Assembly: GCA_023701135.1 (NCBI GenBank) | Contig: JAMPXP010000007.1 | Location: forward strand, 1-64,000 | Source: Desulfobacula sp. | GTDB taxonomy: Bacteria; Desulfobacterota; Desulfobacteria; Desulfobacterales; Desulfobacteraceae | Length of the DNA: 64,000 nt | Direction: 5' to 3' | Shown here: positions 25,056 through 34,107 of the stretch, one piece after another | Layout of the letters: every line of letters begins with the position of its first letter | Position numbering within the stretch: the first letter of the stretch is position 1 | The notes under the pieces: model-generated | Database searches by the model: none | What the model was told of the DNA's origin: nothing | What the model saw: the letters and a program-made list of their open reading frames with translations, nothing else | Program-made: the position numbers and the translations under genes

Positions 25056-25991
25056 TTAAGGTTCATAGGCCGCGTCAATTCCCCTGGGCTCCGTATTGGC
25101 ATCAATCTGGTCAATGAAATATTTTGCAATATAATTTCCCACATCCCAGATTTTTTCCGATTCCAATTCCCGTTTAAAATAGGGCATGGCCGTTCCGGTA
25201 ATGCCGTTCATGATCTGGTAATAGATAATCCCCCCGCTGATTTTCCGGCCCTTGAGAATGGTAAAATTCAAAGGCGGCGGATAAATATGGGGTTGGGCCG
25301 GGCCCATGCCGTCCCCCACAGGGCCGTGGCAGCCGAAGCAGAAATCCTGGTATATTTTTTCGCCTCTTGCAAGGCCAGCCTCCGTTGCCGGGTAGGGGGT
25401 GGGCAGGTTCCGCCAGCCCTCGGGGACATGGGCGTGAAGCCATTCAACATTTTGATCCACACCCGATGTATAGGCCTCAACAGCTCTTTGTTTCCACAGG
25501 GTCTGCCTTTCCATGCGCCTGTCGGCGTCCTTCATGCCGAGACCCTGTACATACCGGGTCAACAGGGAGATATTGTCCCTGTTCAAAAATTGAAAGGGCG
25601 GCATGATGGACAGGGGCCTTGTGCTTCTGGGATTGATAAAATGGGCCAGGTGCCAATCATCCGGATGTTCTCCACCTTCCTGGGACAGGTCCGGGCCTGT
25701 TCTCTGGGAGCCCAGGAGGATGGGATGGTCCTTGATATAATCCCCGGCTTCGGCAATTCTTTCCGCACCCAAGTCCCAATCGATGGCTCTTATGGATTGG
25801 GTATGGCAGTAGACGCATCCGTTGCTGATATAGAGGTCGCGGCCCTTTGCCTCCATCTGTGTCCGGTTTCTGAACAGATCCGAAGGGATGGTTTTGCTCG
25901 TGTCGGCATAGGGGAGAATAATGACCACCATTACCACTGCCGCAAGAATGAGAAGGCTGCCGGCGATCACAGCCGCAGGAGTCATTTTCAT
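25056..25991 (-). CDS. CcoO-type cytochrome c fused to a second cytochrome c domain
   Basis: A 311-residue protein with one N-terminal membrane anchor (about 8-28). The first haem motif CVYCH (59-63), followed by the CcoO-like WDLGAERIAEAGDY and a Met in SIMPPF (near 130), is a CcoO domain. A second motif CFGCH (218-222) with GDGMGPA and a Met in TAMPYF (near 266) belongs to a CcoP- or ActE-like cytochrome. The fusion thus has two haems c and can carry electrons from complex III to the CcoN subunit. It overlaps the CcoN stop by 4 bp (ATGA). Confidence 0.85.
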   Translation of the reverse strand: MKMTPAAVIAGSLLILAAVVMVVIILPYADTSKTIPSDLFRNRTQMEAKGRDLYISNGCVYCHTQSIRAIDWDLGAERIAEAGDYIKDHPILLGSQRTGPDLSQEGGEHPDDWHLAHFINPRSTRPLSIMPPFQFLNRDNISLLTRYVQGLGMKDADRRMERQTLWKQRAVEAYTSGVDQNVEWLHAHVPEGWRNLPTPYPATEAGLARGEKIYQDFCFGCHGPVGDGMGPAQPHIYPPPLNFTILKGRKISGGIIYYQIMNGITGTAMPYFKRELESEKIWDVGNYIAKYFIDQIDANTEPRGIDAAYEP

Positions 25992-27361
25992 GGATTCTCT
26001 CCGGGATTTGAAAAAACTGATCTGAAAATATTATAAAACCCTGAAACGGCGGATAGAAAAATCAGCAGGCCCAGGGCGGCCCTGATAATATTGTAGATGT
26101 GAATCTCGGAGAGAACCCGGTACACGGTTTCTCCGTTGAGCCAGGCATGGCCCTGGATGAGTCCGGAAATGGTCAGCACAATGGCAAAACCGGATACGCC
26201 GATCAATATCATCCAATATTGGAGATCCGCCAGAAACAGGCTGAAAAGGGGTTTCCCCGTTATTCTCGGGATAATGAAATAAAGGCCTCCCAGGGCAATC
26301 ATCCCGGAAAATCCGAGGACACCGATATGGGCGTGGCCCACCACCCAGTGGTTGAAATGGGTGACCCGCTGGACATCGGGCAGGGCCATGAGGGAGCCGA
26401 GTATACTGACGATAAAATACATGATGGTCCCGGTAAAAATGAATTTTCCGCCGATATCCCCATGGATGAGTCCCAGTTTTCCCCTGGCCGTGTACCAGAT
26501 ATTGATGAGAAAGGCCATGACCGGGATCACCATGGCGATGCTGTCGACAATGGCCACCACCTTGAGCCAGGTCGGAACCGGCACCTGCAGGAGATGGTGG
26601 GTGCCGATATGGGTATAGATGACAATCAGGGACCAGAATCCCAGGAGGGAAAGCGTGTGGCTGTAAAGAGGGGACCGGCAGACCTGGGGAATGATATAAT
26701 AGGCCGCGGCTGCGGAAAGCGGGGTCAGCAAAAGCCCGAATACATTGTGCCCGTAAAACCACAGGAGAATGGCATCGGGAATGCCGGTCAACGAGCCTGA
26801 ATCCGGTTTCCAGACGACATTGCCCAGGCAGTAGGTGCAGGTGGTGAGGGCCACCGCCGCCAGAGCATACCACACCGATACATAGAGAATTTTTTCATTC
26901 CGGTGTTTGACCGTCATGATAAAATTAAAGAAAATCAGACAGAAAGCCGTCACAATCCCGGCATCAATGGGCCAGATCATTTCGGCATATTCACGGCCCT
27001 GGGTAAGGCCGGCGGCAAGCGTGACCATCGTTGCCACAAGGGCCATATTCCAGAGGATAACCGTCACAATTCCCAGTTTTTCACTGTACAGTTCGGTCCT
27101 CAGCAACCGGGGGACAAAATAAAAGGCGCCGGCCAGGAGGCCCGGGGTCACAAACCCGAAGAGCACCAGGTTGACATGGATGGGCCGCAGTCTTGAAAAA
27201 AGGAGCCAGGAAATGTTGGCGGTCAGATCGGGGGCCACCAGCTCCAGGGCCGCTATAAATCCCACCAGAGTGGCCATCATCATCCATGCGGCGGAGGTCA
27301 GGCAGAATCCCCTGGCGGTCAGATAAGCGGCAGTGGCGGGTCGGGTCGGATTTTCAGGCAA
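25988..27361 (-). CDS. ccoN: cbb3-type cytochrome c oxidase subunit I (CcoN)
   Basis: A 457-residue haem-copper oxidase subunit with about 12 membrane helices. Ligand histidines are recognisable in RPIHVNLVLFGF (low-spin haem, near 60), WFYGHNVFG (CuB, near 205), YTHIGTHHLLQ (CuB pair, near 255) and HFNHWVVGHAHIG (haem ligands, near 345). It reduces O2 to water at the membrane. The start is TTG at 27361 with AAAGGAG 9 bp upstream. It follows the pentahaem cytochrome gene by 16 bp in the same block as alternative complex III, which would feed it electrons. Confidence 0.9.
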   Translation of the reverse strand: MPENPTRPATAAYLTARGFCLTSAAWMMMATLVGFIAALELVAPDLTANISWLLFSRLRPIHVNLVLFGFVTPGLLAGAFYFVPRLLRTELYSEKLGIVTVILWNMALVATMVTLAAGLTQGREYAEMIWPIDAGIVTAFCLIFFNFIMTVKHRNEKILYVSVWYALAAVALTTCTYCLGNVVWKPDSGSLTGIPDAILLWFYGHNVFGLLLTPLSAAAAYYIIPQVCRSPLYSHTLSLLGFWSLIVIYTHIGTHHLLQVPVPTWLKVVAIVDSIAMVIPVMAFLINIWYTARGKLGLIHGDIGGKFIFTGTIMYFIVSILGSLMALPDVQRVTHFNHWVVGHAHIGVLGFSGMIALGGLYFIIPRITGKPLFSLFLADLQYWMILIGVSGFAIVLTISGLIQGHAWLNGETVYRVLSEIHIYNIIRAALGLLIFLSAVSGFYNIFRSVFSNPGENP

Positions 27362-27377
27362 AACAAATACTCCTTTA

Positions 27378-27926
27378 TTAATTGTGACAGGAAAGCCAGC
27401 AGTCCAGGTTGGCCTTTTTTTCCCTGTGACATTTTATACAAAATCCCATTTTGAATTCATGGCGCGCAAGTCTGTCCGTCCCTGAAATATCTCCGTGGCA
27501 GGACTCACACTGGACCTCTTTTTTGATGTGGCGTTCATGGTTGAACATGACATGCTCAGGCACATAAAACACCTTTTTCCACGGCGTGGGGGTTTGGGTA
27601 TCAAAATAATGATGTTCTTTTCTGATTTCCGGATGGTTTGCAATGATATATTTGTGGCAGAACAGGCATTTCTCAACCGCAGGAATTCCCGGGTGGGCGG
27701 ACCGGTCCACATAGGAATGGCAGAACCGGCAGTCGATTTTTTTGTCCCCTGCGTGGAGCCGGTGGCTGAAGGGGATGGGCTGAAGGGGACCGGCGTTCAC
27801 ATGGGGCATGATATAATAAAAATAGGCAAACAGGGAGATTAAAACAATCAGGCTGCCGACAACCATCAATTGGATTTTGTTTTGATTTACCCAGGCTATA
27901 AAGGACCGGAACCGACTTATTTCCAT
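27378..27926 (-). CDS. actA: Pentahaem cytochrome c, ActA-like subunit of alternative complex III
   Basis: A 182-residue protein with an N-terminal anchor (about 18-39) and five haem sites: CRFCH (66-70), CLFCH (87-91), CESCH (140-144), CIKCH (163-167) and a terminal C-x3-CH (176-181, CWLSCH). Extra histidines such as SHRLH and NHERH can be distal ligands. ActA proteins connect the Fe-S/quinol core to the monohaem or oxidase-bound cytochromes. In most act operons actA is first; here it follows actF (10-bp overlap) and precedes ccoN. The spacing of the last site is non-canonical. Confidence 0.85.
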   Translation of the reverse strand: MEISRFRSFIAWVNQNKIQLMVVGSLIVLISLFAYFYYIMPHVNAGPLQPIPFSHRLHAGDKKIDCRFCHSYVDRSAHPGIPAVEKCLFCHKYIIANHPEIRKEHHYFDTQTPTPWKKVFYVPEHVMFNHERHIKKEVQCESCHGDISGTDRLARHEFKMGFCIKCHREKKANLDCWLSCHN

Positions 27927-29149
27927 TGAACCACCTCCCCTGAGCCCTTTTCCAGCACCTCGGGAAATTCTTTGAAATAGAATAAAAGGGTTAAAATCAG
28001 GAGGGCCAGAAATCCGGTGCTGATGATCAGTTCACTGACGCCCAGGGGAAAGGCGCCGGGTCCGGGGTGCAGATAACAGGGACCCAGGAGGAGAAAATGT
28101 TCAATCCACAAACCCGCCAGAACCCATGCGCTGACAAAGACCATGCACCAGGAGGATTCTTTGATTTTCCGGCTTAACAGAATGATAAAGGGCATGATAA
28201 AGCAGGACAGGAATACGGTCCAGGCCAACCCGTTCCAGGGTGCGGTCATGGTGCGTTCGATGATATAGGCGGTTTCTTCCGGGATATTCCCGTACCACAG
28301 GACCACGAACTGGGAATAGAAGAAATCCCCCCATACAATGCTGAAGCCGAAAAACAGGGTGCTGAGCTTGCCCAGCTCTGAGGGCGAAAGGGAGAAAGGG
28401 GTGGTCGGGTTCAGGTGAAGGAGGGCCGCCAGCAGAATAATGGCCCCGAACCCGGCAAAGATGGCCTTGATAAAGGTGTAGGCCCCGAAGAGGGTGGAAT
28501 ACCAGTGGGGGTCCATGCCCATGACCAAATCAAATCCGATCAGGGCCAGAACCAGGGCAAAGGCGAACATATACCAGCCGGCAAACAGGGTCATCCGTTT
28601 TTTGATGGTTTCCGGCGAACGGGAGGCTTTTTCAAAGCGGTTGAATAAAAATTGTTTGAGCCGGGTATTTTTTTGGGCATGTTTCAGTCTGAATTGAAGC
28701 GCCTGATAAAGATAACCGAATCCAAGGCCGTAGAGAATCAGAAGAGCGGCAGCGTTCCGGGAAAATAAAAAGGGAACGTTAAGCCAGATCTCTTTGCCGT
28801 GAAGGTCCTGCCCCAGCCATGGAAACACATGGTTTTGTCCCATGAAAAGAAGGATGAAGAGAAGAAAGGAAACCGGGAAAAAAGCGGAAAATGCTTCTGC
28901 AACGGAGGCAAGGCCATGGCTCCATCTGGCCCTGGTAAAATGCATGAGGGTTGAAAAGAGAAGCCCCCCGGCCGACAGGAGGGTAAAAAACAAGAAATTG
29001 ACCAGATAGGCCAGCCAGGCTTTTTCCGGGTGGGCCGCCAGGGCGGAAACAATGAAAAACAGAAAGCCTGCCCCTGCAATGAGTGCGGGAAGGATGAAAA
29101 CACTTTTTTTCCAGACTGCCGGAGTCTCTTTCAATACGGTGTCCGTCAT
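27917..29149 (-). CDS. actF: Alternative complex III subunit ActF (membrane)
   Basis: A 410-residue protein with about ten membrane helices. Sequence such as GFDLVMGMDPHWYSTLFGAYTF (near 210) and FGFSIVWGDFFYSQFVVLWYGNIPEE (near 275) is characteristic of ActF, a relative of NrfD/ActC that helps form the membrane half of the complex. It overlaps ActD at the start by 4 bp and ActA at the end by 10 bp. The usual monohaem ActE gene between ActD and ActF is absent. Confidence 0.88.
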   Translation of the reverse strand: MTDTVLKETPAVWKKSVFILPALIAGAGFLFFIVSALAAHPEKAWLAYLVNFLFFTLLSAGGLLFSTLMHFTRARWSHGLASVAEAFSAFFPVSFLLFILLFMGQNHVFPWLGQDLHGKEIWLNVPFLFSRNAAALLILYGLGFGYLYQALQFRLKHAQKNTRLKQFLFNRFEKASRSPETIKKRMTLFAGWYMFAFALVLALIGFDLVMGMDPHWYSTLFGAYTFIKAIFAGFGAIILLAALLHLNPTTPFSLSPSELGKLSTLFFGFSIVWGDFFYSQFVVLWYGNIPEETAYIIERTMTAPWNGLAWTVFLSCFIMPFIILLSRKIKESSWCMVFVSAWVLAGLWIEHFLLLGPCYLHPGPGAFPLGVSELIISTGFLALLILTLLFYFKEFPEVLEKGSGEVVQWK

Positions 29150-29661
29150 ATCGTTTCCTTATGGTCCTTCAAAGACCCTGTGCGGCGAAGCAGATCCTTA
29201 AGGCCGGCAACATCCTTTGGCGCCGAGGCGACCTGGATGCCATACAGGGAGCCTGAGCTTTCCGGTTCATAATTTTTTTCATAGTCTTTATCCGGCAGTC
29301 CCACCTGGGTTAAGATCCCCAGCACATTGCCGAAAACGGCAAAAAGGATGGTCAATTCAAATGCGATGACAAAAAACGGGATCCAGGAAAGAATGGGCTT
29401 CCCGCTGACAATGAGATTCCACCGGGTGGCCGTGAACACGGCAAGCAAAAATCCGGAAAAAAATCCAATGATCCCGCCGGTCAGGGTAAACCATCCCACC
29501 TTGCTTTCTTTTCTTCCCAGGGCCCGGGCCAGCTCGGGGTCGGGAATGGGACTGTGCACTTCCTTTACCTGCCAGCCCTGTTCCTGTATCTTTTGGACAG
29601 CGGCCAGGGTTTCTTCCCGGTTTTTAAAGAGACCTGTGACAATGACGGCATCCGTGCTCAT
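29146..29661 (-). CDS. actD: Alternative complex III subunit ActD (DUF3341)
   Basis: A 171-residue protein with a ferredoxin-like N-terminal part (VTGLFKNREETLAAVQKI, PIPDPELARALGRKES) and two membrane helices (about 57-78 and 93-118), the standard DUF3341 arrangement. ActD is a structural subunit bridging the peripheral and membrane parts. It starts 3 bp after actC and overlaps actF by 4 bp. Confidence 0.87.
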   Translation of the reverse strand: MSTDAVIVTGLFKNREETLAAVQKIQEQGWQVKEVHSPIPDPELARALGRKESKVGWFTLTGGIIGFFSGFLLAVFTATRWNLIVSGKPILSWIPFFVIAFELTILFAVFGNVLGILTQVGLPDKDYEKNYEPESSGSLYGIQVASAPKDVAGLKDLLRRTGSLKDHKETI

Positions 29662-29664
29662 GAA

Positions 29665-30969
29665 TTACTCCGTTTTATGGATCATTTCTTTCATTTCAGT
29701 CATGGAAACCGAGGGCAGGTGCTTGACAAACAACAGGAACAGAAAAAAGAAGAGACAAAAGGCGCCCACCATGATTCCCCCCTCGATGAAGGTGGGGCGG
29801 TAAAGGCCCCAGGCATTGGGAAGAAAATCATGGGCCACACTGCCCGCGATGATGACAAACCGTTCGAACCACATGCCGATATTGACGAAGATGGAGATGA
29901 TAAACAAAGGCACGACGTGGGTTCTGAATTTTCTGGATAAATAGAGAAGCGGGATGATGGTATTGCAGACCACCATGATCCAGTATTCCGGGGCGTAATC
30001 GCCAAAGGCCCGCCACCGGAAGGTTTCCATTTCAATGATGTTCCGGCTGTACCAACTGATAAAGACTTCCGTGGCATAGGAAAAGCCCACGATGATGCCG
30101 GTAAAAACAATGGTCTTTGCAATGCTTTCAAGCACATCCATGGTGATGAGGGGCTCGTATTTCAATATTTTTCTTAACGGAATGCTCAGGGTCAGGACCA
30201 TGGCAAGACCTGAATGAATAGCGCCGGCGACAAAATACGGCGCAAAGATGGTGGTGTGCCATCCCGGTATCACGCTCAAGGCAAAATCCCAGGAAACCAC
30301 GCTGTGGACGGAGATGACAAGGGGGGTGGCAATGCCGGCAAACAGGAGATAGCCCCTGGTATAGCTCATCCACTGGCCTGTTTTGCCGGACCATCCCAGG
30401 GCCAGGGTCTTGAAGATTTTTTTCCGGATTCCCTGGGACCGGTCCCTGATGATGGCCAGATCCGGGATCAGCCCGGTATACCAGAAAAGGCTGCTCACGG
30501 TGAGATAGGTGGAGATGGCGATGACATCAAAGATCAGGGGGGATTGGAAATTGGGCCACAGGGTCCGTTCGTTGGGAAGGGGCAGCATGTAAAACACCAG
30601 CCAGACCCGGCCCAGGTGGATGAAGGGAAACAGGCCGGCAATGCAGACGGCAAAGACGGTCATGGTTTCGGCAGCCCTGGCAATGGGGTTTCTCCATCCG
30701 GCATTAAAGAGGAACAGGATGGCGGAAATCAGGGTGCCGGAATGGGCAATCCCCACCCAGAAAACGAAATTGATCAGATAGGTGCCCCAGTGGACCGGAG
30801 TATTCATGCCGGCCACGCCCACGCCCACCAGTACCTGGTAGGCCCAGCAGGATGCACCCAGGACCACTCCGCCAAACAGCAGGGCAATCACGCACCAGTA
30901 AAGTTTTCCCGGGCGGGAAAGCGTGTTCAGGACCGTGGTATTGATGGTTTCAAAGGTCAATGGAGACAT
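29665..30969 (-). CDS. actC: Alternative complex III subunit ActC (NrfD-like, quinol site)
   Basis: A 434-residue NrfD-type membrane protein with about ten helices. Helix-loop features such as VHWGTYLINFVFWVGIAHSG (near 60), YTGLIPDLAIIRDRS (near 155) and SVVSWDFALSVIPGWHTT (near 220) match ActC, in which His and Asp residues near these segments line the menaquinol site and proton path. It follows actB by 25 bp. Confidence 0.9.
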   Translation of the reverse strand: MSPLTFETINTTVLNTLSRPGKLYWCVIALLFGGVVLGASCWAYQVLVGVGVAGMNTPVHWGTYLINFVFWVGIAHSGTLISAILFLFNAGWRNPIARAAETMTVFAVCIAGLFPFIHLGRVWLVFYMLPLPNERTLWPNFQSPLIFDVIAISTYLTVSSLFWYTGLIPDLAIIRDRSQGIRKKIFKTLALGWSGKTGQWMSYTRGYLLFAGIATPLVISVHSVVSWDFALSVIPGWHTTIFAPYFVAGAIHSGLAMVLTLSIPLRKILKYEPLITMDVLESIAKTIVFTGIIVGFSYATEVFISWYSRNIIEMETFRWRAFGDYAPEYWIMVVCNTIIPLLYLSRKFRTHVVPLFIISIFVNIGMWFERFVIIAGSVAHDFLPNAWGLYRPTFIEGGIMVGAFCLFFFLFLLFVKHLPSVSMTEMKEMIHKTE

Positions 30970-30994
30970 GGTTGCAAACCCCCCGGTTGACGTT

Positions 30995-33934
30995 TCATAA
31001 GGCCCTCACTATTTTTTTCAGATAGATCACGGCAGGTTTGGTGTTCAGATAGCCCAAAACCTGGTAAGCCCTGGGATCACGGGCCAGGATGGAAACGGCG
31101 CTGTTTTTATCTTCAAAGCTGCCAAAGGTCAAGGCATCGGCAGGGCAGGTCTGTACGCAGGCCGGCACAACTTCCCCGTCCCGGATGTCCCGGTTTTCAT
31201 TTTTGGCATCATTATGGGCCTGTTTTATTCTCTGGATGCAAAAAGAACATTTTTCCATAATCCCCTTGCTCCGGCCGGTGACATCGGGGTTGAGCTGGAG
31301 GTTGAGGGGTTTGGGCCGTTCCCAGTCAAACCAGTTGAATTTCCGGACTTTGTACGGACAGTTCTGGGCGCAGAACCGGGTGCCGATGCAGCGGTTGTAA
31401 ATCTGGTTGTTGAGTCCTTCCTTGGAGTGATGGGGGGCATACACCGGGCAGACGGATTCGCAGGGGGCCGCATCGCAGTGCTGGCACATCATGGGAAGGA
31501 AGATCAGCCGTTCCTCGAAGTTTTGATCCTGGTACCGTTCGATTCTCAACCAGGCCATTTCCCGGCCCTTGGTGATCTGGGTTCTGCCCACCACGCCGAT
31601 ATTGTTCTCGGCATAACAGGCCGCCACGCATGCGCTGCATCCCACACACCGGTCCAGGTCCACGATCATGCCCCACCGGTATCCCTCGTGCTCGTGGGGC
31701 GGATAGACATCCCTTTTTTTGTCGTATCCTTCTTTTGTGGGAAGGGTCAAGGGAAACCGGTCCATGTCCAGGCCCGCCTTTTCCCCATGGTCATCCCCAT
31801 GGCCTGCGATTATGGACACGGCGATTTTTCTGTTATGCTGGGACCGGCTGCCGTCTGTCTGGGGAAGGGGGGATGCTGAACCTGTTTTTTTCACCGAGTC
31901 GGGGGTGATGAGATAGGACAGGAAATCCGATGTGTTCAGATCACCTGAAAAAAGAGGTATGGGGCCGGCTCCGAATCCTTCGGCATACCGGCCGTAAGCC
32001 TGGTGTCCCTGGCCCATCTGCATGACCATCAGTCCGGGAGCGACGCCTTCGTAGGAATAGACCGGTGCCTGGATGGACCGGTTTCCGGCTTCGATGCTCA
32101 GGAGGTCCCCATGCCCGAACCCGTATGCTTCAAGGGTGGCCGGGTGGATCATGACCATGGTTTCCCAGGCAATCTGGGTCACGGGGTCAGGTATTTCATT
32201 GAGCCAGGACTTGTTGGCGCCCCGCCCGTCATACAGCCGGAGAGACGGAACCGCCAGAAAGCGCAATCCCTCTTTTTCAGAGGCCAAAACCCGGTCAATG
32301 GCTTTTTTGAGCGCCCCGATGGATTCCGGATCAAGGGCGGGAATCGTGGTTTGGGATTCCTTGGAAGGAAATATCCCGCCCTTTTGAATCATTTCAATGA
32401 AATCGGCTGCGCCTTTTTTCTCCATACGGGCATACATATAATGTGAAAAATACAGATAATAATTTTCAAACTGCTGATCCGGGCCCGGCAGCGACAGAAA
32501 GACATCTCCCATGGAAGGGGCCTGGGTCAGCCGTCCCATGGCCGGCTGGAGGGTTGAAATGCAAGTGGTGCGGCTTTCATAACTGTCCCAGGTCTCCAGG
32601 GGCAGTTGGACGGGAAAGACCAGATCCGCCGCTTTGGATGTCTCATCCATGAAATTTGAGAAACTGATTTTGAATATATCCCTGCGATTGAAAATGTCAG
32701 TCAGATCAGGATTGGCGGGAAAGGTGAACAGAGGATTGGTGTTATACATGAACAAAAGGTCTGTGCCGTCAGTGGCGGCGGCTCTAAAGAAATCGGCGGT
32801 CTCCTTTGCGCTCATCACCTTTTCCAGGGCATGCCGGTTCTCAAAATCATACAGGGAAAGATCCTTGTCCAGGATCAGGTTCATGAGGGTCACGGCCATG
32901 TCCAGAGCAAAGGAGGCCTCTGCCGTTGTGAGGCCCGATGACCCGAGGACCAGGGGCCGGTTTGATGACAGCAGGGATTCTGCCAGAAGGCCCTGATCCT
33001 TTGCCGGGACTCCGGTATGTTTTTCAACCGTAGCAGCATCGAAGCCTGCTGTAAGGGCCTTGAGTTCAGTTAAAAACCAGCCGGGCAGATGATCATGGGT
33101 CTTGGTTTCCAGCAGGTGGCGGATCAGCCCCAGGGCCACCATATATTCTTTGCCCGCCGCAACCGGAAGGAATTTATCCGCATTGGCCCCGGTCAGAGAC
33201 ATGTATGGGCCGGCATGGATGAAAATCCCTTTTGTGCCGTCCGCTTTTACGGCGTGCATGGATTTGAATTTACGGATGTATTCAACCGGAGAAAGCCAGG
33301 TCTCCATGAAATCCGCCCCAAAACCCAGGATAAAATCCGCTTTTTCCATATGAAAAGAGGGAAGGATGCCCTTTGAAAATAAGACCTTGTGGGCTGCCCG
33401 CAACGAATCGTGGGCATATGGTTCATACATGGCGGCAGGGCTTGAACCAAAGGATTTCAGGACAGTTGAAAACAGGGCGGAAAGGGGTTCGGACGTGATG
33501 CCCGTTAGAAATTTAATGCGGTTGCTGCCTGATTTGGAGGAGGCTTCCATTTTTTCCTTCAGAAGCTCACGGGCCTGATCAAAGGAAATGGGTGTAAAGG
33601 TCTGGTTTGTTTTGAGCTGCGGCGTCATCAGTCTGTCCGGGTCATAGACAGACTGCAGGGCGGCCTGTCCCCGGATGCAGAGCTTCCCCTGGTTGACCGG
33701 GTGGGCGGGATTTCCTTCCAGCTTGATCAGGCGGCCTTCACGGTTTTTGGCAAGCAGGCCGCATCCTGCCGGGCATTCCGCGCAGGTGGAGGCATACCAT
33801 CGGGCCTGGCCGGTTACAAAATCTTCAGGGGCCGATACCAGAGAAAAAATATTTTTATCATAGCCTTCCTTACAGCCGTATACAACGGCAACGCTTCCGA
33901 GTCCGGCGGTTTTGATAAAGGTTCGCCTATCCAT
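30995..33934 (-). CDS. actB: Alternative complex III subunit ActB (molybdopterin-like plus Fe-S)
   Basis: A 979-residue exported subunit. A twin-arginine-like start (RRTFIKTAGLGSVAVVYGC) ends in a possible lipobox Cys. The N-terminal part resembles molybdopterin oxidoreductases and keeps a C-x2-C-x3-C set (STCAECPAGCG) with a fourth Cys in GKLCIRG; in this family it carries no molybdenum. The C-terminal part (from about 745) is ferredoxin-like with CVGCSACVAAC, CQHCDAAPCESVC, CIGTRFCAQNC and CSFC with ACVQTC, ligands for four Fe-S clusters. It links quinol oxidation to the cytochromes. ATG at 33934 is preferred over one six codons upstream. Confidence 0.9.
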   Translation of the reverse strand: MDRRTFIKTAGLGSVAVVYGCKEGYDKNIFSLVSAPEDFVTGQARWYASTCAECPAGCGLLAKNREGRLIKLEGNPAHPVNQGKLCIRGQAALQSVYDPDRLMTPQLKTNQTFTPISFDQARELLKEKMEASSKSGSNRIKFLTGITSEPLSALFSTVLKSFGSSPAAMYEPYAHDSLRAAHKVLFSKGILPSFHMEKADFILGFGADFMETWLSPVEYIRKFKSMHAVKADGTKGIFIHAGPYMSLTGANADKFLPVAAGKEYMVALGLIRHLLETKTHDHLPGWFLTELKALTAGFDAATVEKHTGVPAKDQGLLAESLLSSNRPLVLGSSGLTTAEASFALDMAVTLMNLILDKDLSLYDFENRHALEKVMSAKETADFFRAAATDGTDLLFMYNTNPLFTFPANPDLTDIFNRRDIFKISFSNFMDETSKAADLVFPVQLPLETWDSYESRTTCISTLQPAMGRLTQAPSMGDVFLSLPGPDQQFENYYLYFSHYMYARMEKKGAADFIEMIQKGGIFPSKESQTTIPALDPESIGALKKAIDRVLASEKEGLRFLAVPSLRLYDGRGANKSWLNEIPDPVTQIAWETMVMIHPATLEAYGFGHGDLLSIEAGNRSIQAPVYSYEGVAPGLMVMQMGQGHQAYGRYAEGFGAGPIPLFSGDLNTSDFLSYLITPDSVKKTGSASPLPQTDGSRSQHNRKIAVSIIAGHGDDHGEKAGLDMDRFPLTLPTKEGYDKKRDVYPPHEHEGYRWGMIVDLDRCVGCSACVAACYAENNIGVVGRTQITKGREMAWLRIERYQDQNFEERLIFLPMMCQHCDAAPCESVCPVYAPHHSKEGLNNQIYNRCIGTRFCAQNCPYKVRKFNWFDWERPKPLNLQLNPDVTGRSKGIMEKCSFCIQRIKQAHNDAKNENRDIRDGEVVPACVQTCPADALTFGSFEDKNSAVSILARDPRAYQVLGYLNTKPAVIYLKKIVRAL

Positions 33935-34107
33935 TATGCATCCCGTTATCATGGAGCTGATAAATTTTCATGTATTTTTCCAGTTCATTGAGTCGTTTGA
34001 ACAAACCCGGTTTTGGATTGAAGCGCCGCCTTGCCTGTAAACACATAAAGGATACAAACGCAGATTCAAATTTAGAAAAACGGTTTTTAATTGTCAATCG
34101 TTTTTCC

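Noticed and set aside
25002-26036. Long plus-strand open frame opposite the CcoO fusion gene
   Set aside because: No ribosome site or recognisable domain, and the opposite strand encodes haem motifs at conserved spacing.
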